Shown piece by piece: positions 44,204 to 53,850 of a stretch of 64,000 nt of DNA (position 1 is the first letter of the stretch; each line of letters begins with the position of its first letter). The stretch spans positions 2,372,001 to 2,436,000 of the forward strand of contig NZ_CP150496.1 in assembly GCF_038019025.1 (NCBI RefSeq). The letters run 5' to 3'. This DNA is from Polaribacter marinaquae (GTDB lineage Bacteria > Bacteroidota > Bacteroidia > Flavobacteriales > Flavobacteriaceae). The position numbers were made by a program, and so were the translations under genes. The notes under the pieces were generated by a model. The model ran no database searches. It saw nothing but the letters and a program-made list of their open reading frames with translations, and had not been told where the DNA came from.

Positions 44204-45880
44204 ATGGAATTAAATAAACATAGCAAAAGGTTAACGCAAGACGAATCTCAACCAGCATCTCAAGCAATGTTATATGCCGTAGGCTTAACAGATGAAGATA
44301 TGAGCAAAGCCCAAGTAGGTATTGCAAGTACTGGTTATGATGGTAACCCTTGTAATATGCATTTAAATCGTTTAAAAGACGAAGTTAAAGTTGAATGTAA
44401 TATTGCAGATATGGTAGGGTTAGGTTTTAATACGATTGGTGTTTCTGATGGTATTTCTATGGGAACTTCTGGTATGAACTATTCTTTAGTGTCTAGAGAT
44501 ATTATTGCAGATTCTATAGAGACTGTAATGAATGCTCAAAGTTACGATGCTGTTGTTGCAATTGTTGGTTGCGATAAAAATATGCCAGGTTCTATAATTG
44601 CTATGTTGCGTTTAAATAGACCAGCAATAATGATGTATGGTGGTTCTATTGCGTCTGGAAATTATAAAGGAAGAAAATTAAATATTGTTTCTGCATTTGA
44701 GGCTTTAGGGCAAAAAGTTGCTGGAGAAATAGAGGAAGAGGAATATAAAGAAATTATAAAAAGAGCTATACCTGGTGCTGGCGCTTGTGGAGGTATGTAT
44801 ACAGCAAACACAATGGCGTCTGCTATAGAATGTATGGGTTTTGCTTTGCCTTATAATTCTTCAATTCCTGCAGAAAATCCAAATAAATTATCAGAAGCAG
44901 AAAGAACAGCAAGAGCAATTAAAAATCTATTAGAGTTAGATTTAAAACCTTTAGATATTATAACTAAAAAGTCATTAGAAAACGCAGTGGCTTTAGTAAA
45001 TGCTTTAGGTGGTTCTACAAATGCAGTATTGCACTTTTTAGCTATTGCGCATGCCGCAGAAATAGATTTTACTTTAGAAGATTTTCAAAGAGTTAGTGAT
45101 AGAACTCCATTAATTGCTGATTTAAAACCATCTGGTAAGTATTTAATGGAAGATGTTCATGGAGTTGGAGGTACGCCTGCAATTATGAAATACTTATTGC
45201 AAGAAGGTTTTTTACATGGAGATTGTTTAACAGTAACTGGTAAAACCTTGGCTGAAAATTTAGCAGACGTTGAGGCAATGGAGTTTGAAGAGCAAGATGT
45301 AATTTTTCCGAGAGACAAGGCTTTAAAGTCTTCTGGAAATATTCAAATTATATACGGAAACTTAGCAACAGAAGGTGCTGTAGCAAAAATTTCTGGTAAC
45401 GAAGGTTTGCTGTTTGAAGGAAAAGCAGTGGTTTATGATGGTGAGCAAGCTGCAAACGCAGGAATTTCTAACGGAGAAGTTGAAAAAGGAGATGTAGTCG
45501 TCATTAGGTATGTGGGGCCAAAAGGAGGACCAGGAATGCCAGAAATGTTAAAGCCAACTTCTTTAATTATGGGTGCTGGTCTTGGGAAATCTGTAGCTTT
45601 AATTACAGATGGACGTTTTTCTGGAGGAACTCATGGTTTTGTTGTTGGGCACATAACTCCGGAAGCACAAAATGGAGGAACAATTGGAGTGTTACAAACA
45701 GGCGATAAAATTAGAATTAGTGCAGAAGATAATTCTATTAATGTTTTAATTTCTGATGAAGAATTAGCAGCTAGAAAAGCAAATTGGGTTGCGCCAGCAT
45801 TAAAACATAAAAAAGGAATTTTATATAAATATGCAAAAACGGTGGCATCTGCTTCTAAAGGATGCGTTACTGATTTGTAG
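44204..45880 (+). CDS. ilvD: Dihydroxy-acid dehydratase
   Basis: Dehydrates the dihydroxy acids to the 2-oxo acids of valine and isoleucine. The 558-residue protein has the Fe-S cysteines in [10 protein letters not shown] (about 123-132) and [15 protein letters not shown] (about 190-204), and the C-terminal signature [18 protein letters not shown] (about 467-484). It is the first structural gene after the attenuator and leads ilvDBNCA. Confidence 0.97.
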   Translation: MELNKHSKRLTQDESQPASQAMLYAVGLTDEDMSKAQVGIASTGYDGNPCNMHLNRLKDEVKVECNIADMVGLGFNTIGVSDGISMGTSGMNYSLVSRDIIADSIETVMNAQSYDAVVAIVGCDKNMPGSIIAMLRLNRPAIMMYGGSIASGNYKGRKLNIVSAFEALGQKVAGEIEEEEYKEIIKRAIPGAGACGGMYTANTMASAIECMGFALPYNSSIPAENPNKLSEAERTARAIKNLLELDLKPLDIITKKSLENAVALVNALGGSTNAVLHFLAIAHAAEIDFTLEDFQRVSDRTPLIADLKPSGKYLMEDVHGVGGTPAIMKYLLQEGFLHGDCLTVTGKTLAENLADVEAMEFEEQDVIFPRDKALKSSGNIQIIYGNLATEGAVAKISGNEGLLFEGKAVVYDGEQAANAGISNGEVEKGDVVVIRYVGPKGGPGMPEMLKPTSLIMGAGLGKSVALITDGRFSGGTHGFVVGHITPEAQNGGTIGVLQTGDKIRISAEDNSINVLISDEELAARKANWVAPALKHKKGILYKYAKTVASASKGCVTDL

Positions 45881-45963
45881 ATTTAAAAAGACGTAAAAAT
45901 AAGAGGTGAGAATAAGATTGAAGGTGTCTTTAATCTATTTTCTCTAATCTAAAAATAAAAAAT

Positions 45964-47697
45964 ATGGAAACAAAAACCATAAAAAATAAAAATAATACGG
46001 CTATAACTACAGAAAGAATTTCTGGTAGCGAGGCAATTGTTAGATCTCTAATAGAGGAAGGGGCAGACATTATTTATGGATATCCTGGTGGTGCAATAAT
46101 GCCGGTTTATGATGAGTTGTATAAATATCAAGATAAAATTCATCATGTATTAACACGTCACGAACAAGGAGCAACGCATTCGGCGCAAGGATATGCTAGA
46201 ATTTCAGGAAAAGTTGGTGTCGCAATTGCTACTTCTGGGCCAGGAGCAACAAATTTAATTACTGGTATTGCAGATGCGCAAATAGATTCTACACCAATGG
46301 TGTGTATAACTGGGCAAGTTTTTTCTCATTTATTAGGTTCAGACGCTTTTCAAGAGACAGATATTGTCGGTATTTCTACTCCGGTAACAAAATGGAATTG
46401 TCAAGTAACAAAAGCTTCAGATATTCCTGCGGCAATAGCAAAAGCTTTTTATATAGCAAAAAGTGGAAGACCAGGACCTGTTTTAATTGACATTACTAAG
46501 GATGCTCAAATGGATGAACTTGATTTTTTCTATGAGAAATGTACGAAAGTAAGAAGTTATAATCCGATTCCTAAAACAGATGCGTCTTCTTTAAAAGCCG
46601 CAGCAGAAATTATTAATAATGCCAAAAAACCATTAATTGTTTGGGGGCAAGGTGTTGTTTTAAGTGAGGCTGAATCTCAATTAAAGGCAGTTATGGAAAA
46701 AGCAGATATACCTGCTGCTTGGACAATTTTAGGGGCTTCTGCAATTCCAACCTCACATCCATTAAATGTTGGTATGGTTGGTATGCATGGTAATTATGCG
46801 CCAAATAAATTAACTAACGAATGCGATGTGTTAATAGCTATAGGTATGCGTTTTGATGATCGTGTAACTGGTAGCTTGTCTACATACGCCAAACAAGCCA
46901 AAGTAATTCATTTTGAAATTGATCCTGCCGAGGTAGATAAAAATGTTAAAACAGATGTTGCCGTTTTAGGTGATGCAAAGGCTAGTTTAGACTTGTTATT
47001 GCCATTGTTAAATGAAGCAAAACATACAGATTGGCTTCAAGAGTTTAAAGATTTGTACGAAGTTGAGTATGAAAAAGTGATAAAAAATGACCTATATCCC
47101 ACGAAAGAAGGTATTACAATGGGAGAGGTTTTAAAAGAAATCAATATTCAGAGTAAAGGTGAAGCAGCTATAGTTTCTGATGTTGGACAACATCAAATGA
47201 TTGCTTGTAGATATGCAGATTTTAATGTTACCAAAAGTAATATTACTTCTGGCGGATTAGGAACAATGGGTTTTGGTTTACCAGCAGCAATAGGTGCAAA
47301 AATGGCTGCTCCAGAGAGAGAGGTTGTTTCTATTTCTGGTGATGGTGGTTACCAAATGACAATTCAAGAATTAGGTACAATTTTTCAGCAAAAAGCAGCA
47401 GTAAAAGTAGTTGTTTTAAACAACGATTTTTTAGGAATGGTTCGTCAATGGCAACAACTGTTTTTTGATAAACGTTATGCTTCTACAGAAATGGTGAATC
47501 CAAATTTTGTAGCGATTGCAGAAGGGTACTACATTAAAGCTAAAAAAGTAACAAAAAGAGAAGAATTAGCAGATGTAGTTGCAGAAATGATGGCGAGTAA
47601 AGAAGCTTATTTTTTAGAGGTTTGTGTAGAGAAAGAAGATAATGTGTTTCCAATGATACCAACAGGAGCTAGTGTTTCGGATATAAGATTAGAATAA
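45964..47697 (+). CDS. ilvB: Acetolactate synthase, large subunit
   Basis: ThDP enzyme making 2-acetolactate or 2-aceto-2-hydroxybutyrate, the first common step to Val, Leu and Ile. The 577-residue protein contains YGYPGGAIMPVYDELY (about 38-53), the catalytic Glu in RHEQGATHSAQGYAR (about 61-75), the FAD-binding GMRFDDRVTG (about 297-306) and the ThDP motif GDGGYQMTIQELGT through NNDFLGMVRQWQ (about 459-498). It is followed after one base by ilvN. Confidence 0.97.
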   Translation: METKTIKNKNNTAITTERISGSEAIVRSLIEEGADIIYGYPGGAIMPVYDELYKYQDKIHHVLTRHEQGATHSAQGYARISGKVGVAIATSGPGATNLITGIADAQIDSTPMVCITGQVFSHLLGSDAFQETDIVGISTPVTKWNCQVTKASDIPAAIAKAFYIAKSGRPGPVLIDITKDAQMDELDFFYEKCTKVRSYNPIPKTDASSLKAAAEIINNAKKPLIVWGQGVVLSEAESQLKAVMEKADIPAAWTILGASAIPTSHPLNVGMVGMHGNYAPNKLTNECDVLIAIGMRFDDRVTGSLSTYAKQAKVIHFEIDPAEVDKNVKTDVAVLGDAKASLDLLLPLLNEAKHTDWLQEFKDLYEVEYEKVIKNDLYPTKEGITMGEVLKEINIQSKGEAAIVSDVGQHQMIACRYADFNVTKSNITSGGLGTMGFGLPAAIGAKMAAPEREVVSISGDGGYQMTIQELGTIFQQKAAVKVVVLNNDFLGMVRQWQQLFFDKRYASTEMVNPNFVAIAEGYYIKAKKVTKREELADVVAEMMASKEAYFLEVCVEKEDNVFPMIPTGASVSDIRLE

Positions 47698-47698
47698 G

Positions 47699-48229
47699 AT
47701 GAGTACAGAAAAACAATTATATACAGTGTCTATTTACACCGAAAACAATATTGGTTTGTTAAATAGGGTATCAGCAATTTTTCAAAGAAGGCATATTAAT
47801 ATAGAGAGTTTAAATACTTCTCCATCAGAAATAGAAGGTGTATCTAAATTTACAATTGTTGTAAATATGGATGAAATTAATATTAAGAAAATATTAGGTC
47901 AAATAGAAAAACAAGTAGAAGTAATTAAGGCATACTATCATAGCTTAGATGATATTATTTATCAAATATCTGGGTTGTTTAAGATTAAGTCTGTGCTTCT
48001 TTTTGAAGAGCGCCAAATTCAGAATATTATAAAAGAAAGTAATGCAAGAATTGTAACGGTAAACAAAGATTTTTTTATTCTAGAAAAATCAGGTAAAAAA
48101 GAAGAAATAGTAGCATTATATAATCAGTTAAGTGAATTCGGTATTATGCAATACACTAGATCTGGCTTAATAGCAGTAACCAAAGAAGAAATGAAAATTT
48201 CTGAATTATTAGAAACATACAACAACTAA
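47699..48229 (+). CDS. ilvN: Acetolactate synthase, small (regulatory) subunit
   Basis: A 176-residue subunit that activates IlvB and gives feedback inhibition, usually by valine. The N-terminal ACT domain is clear (YTVSIYTENNIGLLNRVSAI at 8-27; RRHINIESLNTSPSE), and a C-terminal domain follows (RIVTVNKDFFILEKSGKKEE; FGIMQYTRSGLIAVTK). One base separates it from ilvB, so translation is coupled. It is slightly longer than E. coli IlvH. Confidence 0.95.
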   Translation: MSTEKQLYTVSIYTENNIGLLNRVSAIFQRRHINIESLNTSPSEIEGVSKFTIVVNMDEINIKKILGQIEKQVEVIKAYYHSLDDIIYQISGLFKIKSVLLFEERQIQNIIKESNARIVTVNKDFFILEKSGKKEEIVALYNQLSEFGIMQYTRSGLIAVTKEEMKISELLETYNN

Positions 48230-48239
48230 ATAAATAAAA

Positions 48240-49715
48240 ATGTCAAATTATTTTAACACATTAACATTAAGAGAGAAATTAGAGCAATTAGGAAAATGCC
48301 GTTTTATGGAAGCTTCAGAATTTGAAGACGGAGTAGAAGCATTAAAAGGGAAGAAAATTGTTATTGTAGGTTGTGGGGCACAAGGTTTAAATCAAGGTTT
48401 AAATATGAGAGAATCTGGTTTAGACATTTCTTATACTTTAAGACAGGCTGCAATAGATCAAAAAAGACAGTCTTATATCAATGCATCTTCCAATAATTTT
48501 GAAGTTGGTAGTTATGAAGAAATGTTGCCAACAGCAGATGTGGTAATTAATTTAACACCAGATAAGCAACATACAAATGTTGTAAATGCAGTAATGCCTT
48601 TAATGAAAAAAGGTGCTACTTTATCGTATTCTCACGGTTTTAATATTGTTGAAGAGGGAATGCAAGTTCGTGAAGATTTAACAGTAATTATGGTGGCGCC
48701 AAAGTCTCCAGGATCTGAAGTTAGAGAAGAATATAAAAGAGGATTTGGAGTGCCAACCTTAATAGCAGTGCATCCAGAGAATGACCCAGAAGGAAAAGGT
48801 TGGGCACAAGCAAAGGCTTATGCAGTTGCTACAGGTGGTCATAAAGCAGGTGTTTTAGAGTCTTCTTTTGTTGCAGAAGTAAAATCTGATTTAATGGGAG
48901 AGCAAACTATTTTATGTGGTTTGTTGCAAACAGGAGCAATTTTATCTTTTGATAAAATGGTGGCAGAAGGAATTGAGCCTGGTTATGCGGGTAAATTAAT
49001 TCAGTATGGTTGGGAAACTGTAACGGAAGCCTTAAAGCATGGTGGAATTACAAATATGATGGATAGATTGTCTAATCCTGCAAAAGTAGAAGCATTTAGA
49101 CTTTCAGAAGAATTGAAAGATATAATGCGTCCGTTGTTTCAAAAGCACATGGATGATATTATGACGGGTCATTTTTCTAAAACTATGATGGAAGATTGGG
49201 CAAATGATGACAAGAATCTTTTAACTTGGAGAGCTGAGACAGGAGAAACTGCTTTTGAAAAACAAGTAATTACTTCTGATGAAATTTCAGAACAAGAGTA
49301 TTTCGATCACGGAACGTTATTAGTTGCTTTTGTAAGATCTGGTGTAGAATTAGCTTTTGAAGCAATGACAGAGTCAGGAATTATTGATGCTTCTGCATAC
49401 TATGAGTCTTTACATGAAACGCCATTAATTGCAAATACAATAGCAAGAATGAAATTGGCAGAAATGAATCGTGTAATTTCTGATACCGCAGAATATGGAT
49501 GTTATTTGTTTGATCATGCGTGTAAACCTTTATTAACAGATTTCATGAAAAAGATTTCAACAAACGTTATTGGTAAATCGTTTAGTTCAGAAAATGGTGT
49601 AGATAATATAGAGCTTATTAAAATAAATAAGATTATTAGAAATCATCCTGTAGAAATTGTAGGAGAGCAACTAAGAGCTTCTATGACAGCAATGAAAGTA
49701 GTAAAAACTGCGTAA
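48240..49715 (+). CDS. ilvC: Ketol-acid reductoisomerase, class II
   Basis: Isomerises and reduces acetohydroxy acids with NADPH and Mg. At 491 residues it is the long class II form with a duplicated C-terminal knotted domain, as in E. coli and plants, rather than the 330-residue class I. It has [20 protein letters not shown] (about 37-56), [14 protein letters not shown] (about 147-160), and the metal-binding acidic positions in [16 protein letters not shown]. It lies 10 bases after ilvN. Confidence 0.96.
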   Translation: MSNYFNTLTLREKLEQLGKCRFMEASEFEDGVEALKGKKIVIVGCGAQGLNQGLNMRESGLDISYTLRQAAIDQKRQSYINASSNNFEVGSYEEMLPTADVVINLTPDKQHTNVVNAVMPLMKKGATLSYSHGFNIVEEGMQVREDLTVIMVAPKSPGSEVREEYKRGFGVPTLIAVHPENDPEGKGWAQAKAYAVATGGHKAGVLESSFVAEVKSDLMGEQTILCGLLQTGAILSFDKMVAEGIEPGYAGKLIQYGWETVTEALKHGGITNMMDRLSNPAKVEAFRLSEELKDIMRPLFQKHMDDIMTGHFSKTMMEDWANDDKNLLTWRAETGETAFEKQVITSDEISEQEYFDHGTLLVAFVRSGVELAFEAMTESGIIDASAYYESLHETPLIANTIARMKLAEMNRVISDTAEYGCYLFDHACKPLLTDFMKKISTNVIGKSFSSENGVDNIELIKINKIIRNHPVEIVGEQLRASMTAMKVVKTA

Positions 49716-49738
49716 AACGTATGTTTTTAATTTTTTAT

Positions 49739-49772
49739 AAAACCTGTCAGGATTTAATACCTGACAGGTTTT
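49739..49772 (+). terminator. Inverted repeat / terminator between ilvC and ilvA
   Basis: A 13-bp perfect inverted repeat (49739-49751 / 49760-49772; core CCTGTCAGG/CCTGACAGG, 8-base loop) with a T run. It ends 18 bases before the ilvA start, so it would reduce but perhaps not abolish read-through. Similar CCTGTCAGG palindromes are, from memory, frequent in flavobacteria. Confidence 0.7.
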
Positions 49773-49790
49773 TAATTTTACATAAAAATC

Positions 49791-51053
49791 ATGCAACATA
49801 AAGATATTTATTATCCGAGTTTAGTGAATATAAAAAAAGCGGCAAGTAATTTACAAGGTGTTGCTTTTGAAACTCCTTTAAGTAAAAATCACAATCTCTC
49901 TAAAGAGTTAAATGCTAATATATTATTTAAAAGAGAAGATTTACAAGTAGTACGTTCTTATAAAATTAGAGGTGCTTATAACAAAATGTCTTCTTTAAGT
50001 GATTTAGAAAAGCAAAACGGAATTGTATGTGCAAGCGCTGGTAATCATGCGCAAGGTGTAGCCTTATCCTGTAAATTATTACAGGTAAAAGGTACTATTT
50101 TTATGCCATCGCCAACACCAAAACAAAAAATTAATCAAGTTAAAATGTTTGGTGAAGATTATATTGATATTGTTATTGAAGGTGATACTTTTGATGATGC
50201 TTTTAATGCAGCAAAATTAGAATGTGATGCTAAAAACAAAACATTTATTCATCCTTTTAATGATGAAAAAGTTATTGAAGGACAGGCAACAGTTGGTTTA
50301 GAAATTTTAAATCAAGTAAAAGAAAAAATAGATTATGTTTTTGTTCCTATTGGTGGTGGAGGTTTATCTGCAGGATTGTCATCCGTATTTAAATACTTAT
50401 CACCAAACACTAAAATAATAGGTGTAGAGCCAGAAGGAGCACCATCAATGTTAACTTCTATTAGAAATAATAAAAATACTTTTTTAGATAAAATTGATGC
50501 TTTTGTAGATGGTGCTGCAGTAAAAAAAGTTGGAGATTTAAACTTTGATATTTGTAATAGAAATTTATCTAAAGTGATTACTGTACCAGAAGGTAAAATT
50601 TGTCAAACAATTTTAGATTTGTATAATAAAGATGCTATTGTTGTAGAACCTGCTGGTGCTTTAAGTATTGCTGCGTTAGATTTTTATGCTGATGAAATTA
50701 AAGGTAAAAATGTTGTTTGTGTGGTTAGTGGAAGTAATAATGATATTACAAGAACAGCAGAAATAAAAGAAAGAGCATTATTATATGCTAAATTAAAGCA
50801 TTATTTTATTGTGAAATTTCCGCAAAGAGCAGGTGCGTTAAAAGAGTTTGTTGCTGAAATTCTTGGTCCTAATGATGATATTACACATTTTGAATATACA
50901 AAAAAAACAAACAGAGAAAATGGTGCCGCTGTAGTTGGTTTAGAGCTGAAATCATCTTTAGATTTAGAACCTTTAATTCAGAGAATGAAAGATAAAAGCT
51001 TTTTTGGAGACTACTTAAATGATAAACCAGATTTGTTTCAGTTTTTAGTTTAA
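49791..51053 (+). CDS. ilvA: Threonine ammonia-lyase (threonine dehydratase)
   Basis: PLP enzyme converting threonine to 2-oxobutyrate, the entry to isoleucine, and the link to thrABC nearby. The 420-residue protein has the PLP lysine in VVRSYKIRGAYNKM (about 53-66), SAGNHAQGVA (about 83-92) and the phosphate loop PIGGGGLSAG (about 184-193). A single ACT-like regulatory domain (about 330-420, FIVKFPQRAGALKEFV) replaces the two found in E. coli IlvA. It follows ilvC after an intervening terminator-like repeat. Confidence 0.95.
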   Translation: MQHKDIYYPSLVNIKKAASNLQGVAFETPLSKNHNLSKELNANILFKREDLQVVRSYKIRGAYNKMSSLSDLEKQNGIVCASAGNHAQGVALSCKLLQVKGTIFMPSPTPKQKINQVKMFGEDYIDIVIEGDTFDDAFNAAKLECDAKNKTFIHPFNDEKVIEGQATVGLEILNQVKEKIDYVFVPIGGGGLSAGLSSVFKYLSPNTKIIGVEPEGAPSMLTSIRNNKNTFLDKIDAFVDGAAVKKVGDLNFDICNRNLSKVITVPEGKICQTILDLYNKDAIVVEPAGALSIAALDFYADEIKGKNVVCVVSGSNNDITRTAEIKERALLYAKLKHYFIVKFPQRAGALKEFVAEILGPNDDITHFEYTKKTNRENGAAVVGLELKSSLDLEPLIQRMKDKSFFGDYLNDKPDLFQFLV

Positions 51054-51125
51054 AAGAAACAACTTAAGAGTGAAATACATTTTGGCTTTTCGTTCTAAAA
51101 AGAACTGTTTTACACTTATTTTAGT

Positions 51126-51133
51126 TAATTTTG
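51126..51133 (+). promoter_or_regulatory. -7 promoter box of the GapN-type gene
   Basis: TAATTTTG, an exact TAnnTTTG match, 62 bases before the ATG at 51196. No -33 TTG at normal spacing. Confidence 0.5.
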
Positions 51134-51135
51134 AA

Positions 51136-51174
51136 CTCTAATTAAAGTAGTTTTTTTAGAGCCCTTAATTAGAG
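51136..51174 (+). promoter_or_regulatory. 10-bp inverted repeat in the gapN leader
   Basis: CTCTAATTAA (51136-51145) and TTAATTAGAG (51165-51174) are perfectly complementary around a 19-base centre. They begin at the predicted transcription start and end 21 bases before the ATG. This could be an operator or a leader hairpin. Confidence 0.45.
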
Positions 51175-51195
51175 ATAATTTATAAAATTACATGT

Positions 51196-52788
51196 ATGAA
51201 CTATACGTTTAAAGAAATACCAAACGAATATAAAATTAATGAGACTTTAAGTCAAGATACTTATTTAATTAACGGAGAATTAAAAAAGTGGAATGGCGAT
51301 AAAGCGGATGTTTTTTCTACTATTTCATCAACAGAAGAGTACAAGCCAACTTTGTTGGGTTCTGTGCCAAATTTATCTGAAAATGAAGCATTAGAAGCCT
51401 TAAATGCTGCGTCAAATGCTTATGCAAGAGGGCAAGGTTTATGGCCAACAATGAAGGTAGAAGGTAGAATTGCTGCTATGGAGAAATTTGTAGCGCAAAT
51501 GAAAACAAAAAGAGAAGAGATTGTTAAGCTTTTAATGTGGGAGATTGGAAAATCTTTACCAGATTCTGAGAAAGAGTTTGATAGGACAATAGAGTATATC
51601 TACGATACCATAGAAGATTATAAACAAATGGATAGAGATTCTGCTAAGTTTGAAAAAAATAGCGGAGTACATGCGCATATTAGACGTGGACCATTAGGTG
51701 TTGTTCTTTGTTTAGGCCCTTACAATTATCCTTTAAATGAAACTTTTGCGTTGTTAATTCCTGCTTTAATCATGGGAAATACAACTGTTTTTAAGCCAGC
51801 AAAACATGGTGTGTTGTTGTTAACTCCTTTGTTAGAGGCTTTTCAAACAAGTTTTCCTGCTGGTGTAGTAAATATAATTTACGGTAGAGGTAGAACGTTA
51901 GTTACTCCAATAATGAAAACTGGTTTAGTAGATGTTTTAGCTTTAATTGGTAATAGTAAGTCTGCAAATGCTATTCAAGCAAATCATCCGCAGAAAAATA
52001 GATTGCGTTTAATTTTAGGTTTAGAAGCTAAAAATCCTGGAATTGTTTTGCCAGAAGCAGATTTAGATTTGGCGATTAACGAATGTTTGGCGGGTTCAAC
52101 TTCTTTTAATGGGCAAAGATGTACTGCTTTAAAGGTGTTATATGTTCATGAGGATATTGTTGAAGAGTTTAATAAAAGGTTTGCAGAACGTGTAGATGCT
52201 TTAAAGTTTGGTAATCCTTGGGAAGAAGGTGTTAAATTAACTCCTTTGCCAGAACCAGGAAAACCTGCTTACATTCAAGAGTTAATTGATGATGCTACTG
52301 ATAAAGGAGCAAAAGTATTGAATGATAATGGAGGGAAAACATCAGAAAATTACATTTTTCCTGCAGTTTTATACCCGGTTTCTAAAGATTCTAGAGTTTT
52401 TGAAGAAGAACAGTTTGGGCCGGTTATTCCGATAGTGTCTTTTAAAGATGTGCAAGAGCCTATAGATGATATGGCTGCTTCTAACTACGGACAACAAGTA
52501 AGTGTATTTGGTAGCAATGTTAGAACTTTAGCGCCTTTAATTGATACGTTGGTAAATTTGGTTTGTAGGGTAAACTTAAATAGTGCAGCACAAAGAGGGC
52601 CAGATGTGTATCCTTTTACAGGTAGAAAAGATTCTGCAGTAGGAACTTTAAGTGTTCATGATGCTTTGCGTTCTTTTTCTATAAGAACTTTTGTAGCAGC
52701 AAAAGATACAGATTATAATAAGGCTATTTTACAAGAAATTTTAGATCAGAAAAACTCTAATTTTATAAGTACAGATTACATATTATAA
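51196..52788 (+). CDS. NADP-dependent glyceraldehyde-3-phosphate dehydrogenase (GapN-type aldehyde dehydrogenase)
   Basis: Non-phosphorylating oxidation of glyceraldehyde 3-phosphate to 3-phosphoglycerate with NADPH formation is the likely reaction. The 530-residue aldehyde-dehydrogenase-fold protein has [20 protein letters not shown] (about 176-195), the general-base Glu in [12 protein letters not shown], and catalytic Cys309 in [10 protein letters not shown]. The C-terminus [20 protein letters not shown] is shared with plant- and archaeal-type GapN. Substrate assignment rests on this similarity. It is transcribed alone from its own promoter to a strong terminator. Confidence 0.85.
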   Translation: MNYTFKEIPNEYKINETLSQDTYLINGELKKWNGDKADVFSTISSTEEYKPTLLGSVPNLSENEALEALNAASNAYARGQGLWPTMKVEGRIAAMEKFVAQMKTKREEIVKLLMWEIGKSLPDSEKEFDRTIEYIYDTIEDYKQMDRDSAKFEKNSGVHAHIRRGPLGVVLCLGPYNYPLNETFALLIPALIMGNTTVFKPAKHGVLLLTPLLEAFQTSFPAGVVNIIYGRGRTLVTPIMKTGLVDVLALIGNSKSANAIQANHPQKNRLRLILGLEAKNPGIVLPEADLDLAINECLAGSTSFNGQRCTALKVLYVHEDIVEEFNKRFAERVDALKFGNPWEEGVKLTPLPEPGKPAYIQELIDDATDKGAKVLNDNGGKTSENYIFPAVLYPVSKDSRVFEEEQFGPVIPIVSFKDVQEPIDDMAASNYGQQVSVFGSNVRTLAPLIDTLVNLVCRVNLNSAAQRGPDVYPFTGRKDSAVGTLSVHDALRSFSIRTFVAAKDTDYNKAILQEILDQKNSNFISTDYIL

Positions 52789-52804
52789 AACATTAACTTA
52801 GATA

Positions 52805-52843
52805 AAAAAAGCTACTAATTCATAAGGTATTAGTAGCTTTTTT
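52805..52843. terminator. Bidirectional intrinsic terminator
   Basis: A 15-bp perfect inverted repeat (52805-52819 / 52829-52843, core GCTACTAAT/ATTAGTAGC) flanked by A and T runs. It lies between the convergent gapN-type and universal stress protein genes. Confidence 0.9.
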
Positions 52844-52846
52844 GTT

Positions 52847-53674
52847 TTAGACTTTAACTGTAAACATCGGTTTTAAAGCTTTTTTAGATAAGTTTTTGGT
52901 AACGCTTCCTGTAAAAAGGTGAGATATACCACTTCTACCGTGAGTGCTTAAAGCTATTAAGTCTGCTTTTTTCTCTTTTGCATAATTAAGAATTCCTTTT
53001 TCTACAGAAACATCGTTGTATATGTTTATTGTGTGTTTAGGTAGATTGTAATCTTTTATAAAAGTTTTTACTTTCTCTTTTGCATTAAATGTGCTTTCAA
53101 ATTGAGAAGGTGTGTTAATTTTTAAAAGATGAATTTTGCTATTAAAGGCATTTGCAAAATTGAGGAATTTACTAAAAACCTCCTTGTTTTCTTCTTTAAA
53201 ATTCGAAGCAAAAACTAAGTTTTTTAGTTTAATTTTCGCATCATCTTTTTTAACTACAATTACAGGAGTTTTAGAACTTCTAACAACTTTTTCTGTATTA
53301 GAGCCAATCATAATTTCTTCAAATTCAGAATGACCTTTAGATCCCATTATAATTAAATCTGCGTTAATTTTTTCTGCATATTTTTTAATACCATCAAAAG
53401 GATTACTCAATTTAATAAAATATTCTACATTCATTTCATCAGTAAAAAAAGTGTTTTTAAAAGCTACTATTTTTTCTTTTGTTTTTCGAAGATATAACAT
53501 GCTTTCTGGAATGCTGAATTTACTACCAGAACCCATGTCTATAACTCCTGTAGGTAATTCTATGAGGTGAATTAAATAAATTGAAGCACTCGTTTTTTTA
53601 GCAATTTTAGCAGCCATTTTAGCTGCATATTCAGACGGTTTTGAAAAATCTATTGGAACTAAAATTTTTTTCAT
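52847..53674 (-). CDS. Universal stress protein, tandem UspA domains
   Basis: A 275-residue protein starting MKKILVPIDFSKPSEY. An upstream extension of 34 residues has no family support and is dropped. There are two Usp domains (about 1-145 and 150-275). The first keeps the ATP-binding signature G-2x-G-9x-G-S in GSKGHSEFEEIMIGSNTE. The second reads STHGRSGISHLFTGSV, with Ser in place of the first Gly. Tandem UspA proteins respond to stress, starvation or redox state, and the role here is not known. It is transcribed alone and divergently from rimP. Confidence 0.9.
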   Translation of the reverse strand: MKKILVPIDFSKPSEYAAKMAAKIAKKTSASIYLIHLIELPTGVIDMGSGSKFSIPESMLYLRKTKEKIVAFKNTFFTDEMNVEYFIKLSNPFDGIKKYAEKINADLIIMGSKGHSEFEEIMIGSNTEKVVRSSKTPVIVVKKDDAKIKLKNLVFASNFKEENKEVFSKFLNFANAFNSKIHLLKINTPSQFESTFNAKEKVKTFIKDYNLPKHTINIYNDVSVEKGILNYAKEKKADLIALSTHGRSGISHLFTGSVTKNLSKKALKPMFTVKV

Positions 53675-53742
53675 GATATAGAATTTTAAATTAGAAAAGA
53701 GCGTGTATTTAAAGTTACGAAAAAATTTTGAATTCGACTTGG

Positions 53743-53773
53743 TTTGGTAAATCGTAAACAATTCGTATATTTG
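53743..53773 (+). promoter_or_regulatory. Consensus promoter of rimP-nusA-infB
   Basis: TTTG (53743-53746), a 19-base spacer, then TATATTTG (53766-53773), an exact consensus. Predicted start near 53780. Confidence 0.8.
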
Positions 53774-53791
53774 CACCGAAATTTATAGTAA

Positions 53792-53842
53792 ATGAAGAAG
53801 GAAGGGGACTCAAAAGTCCCCTCTTTTTATACTTTATTTTAA
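53792..53842 (+). other. 16-codon leader frame overlapping the rimP attenuator
   Basis: ATG to TAA reads MKKEGDSKVPSFYTLF and runs straight through the terminator hairpin, ending 8 bases before the rimP ATG. Translation of it would prevent the hairpin from forming. It may be a chance frame; no other evidence for translation. Confidence 0.35.
53804..53828 (+). terminator. Intrinsic terminator in the rimP-nusA-infB leader (attenuator)
   Basis: GGGGACT (53804-53810), loop CAAA, AGTCCCC (53815-53821), then TCTTTTT. A G/C-rich 7-bp stem and U tract only about 25 bases after the predicted start and 22 bases before rimP, so full transcription must depend on read-through. No upstream gene could use it. 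In Bacillus subtilis the nusA operon leader has a NusA-dependent terminator that autoregulates nusA; the same logic may hold here. Confidence 0.8.
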
Positions 53843-53850
53843 GGTTTATA

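Noticed and set aside
53675..53776. 34-residue extension of the universal stress protein
   Set aside because: UspA domains start directly at MKKILVPIDFS; the extension overlaps the divergent promoter region.
53792..53842. 16-codon frame in the rimP leader as a true gene
   Set aside because: No family, and it spans a terminator hairpin; kept only as a possible regulatory frame.
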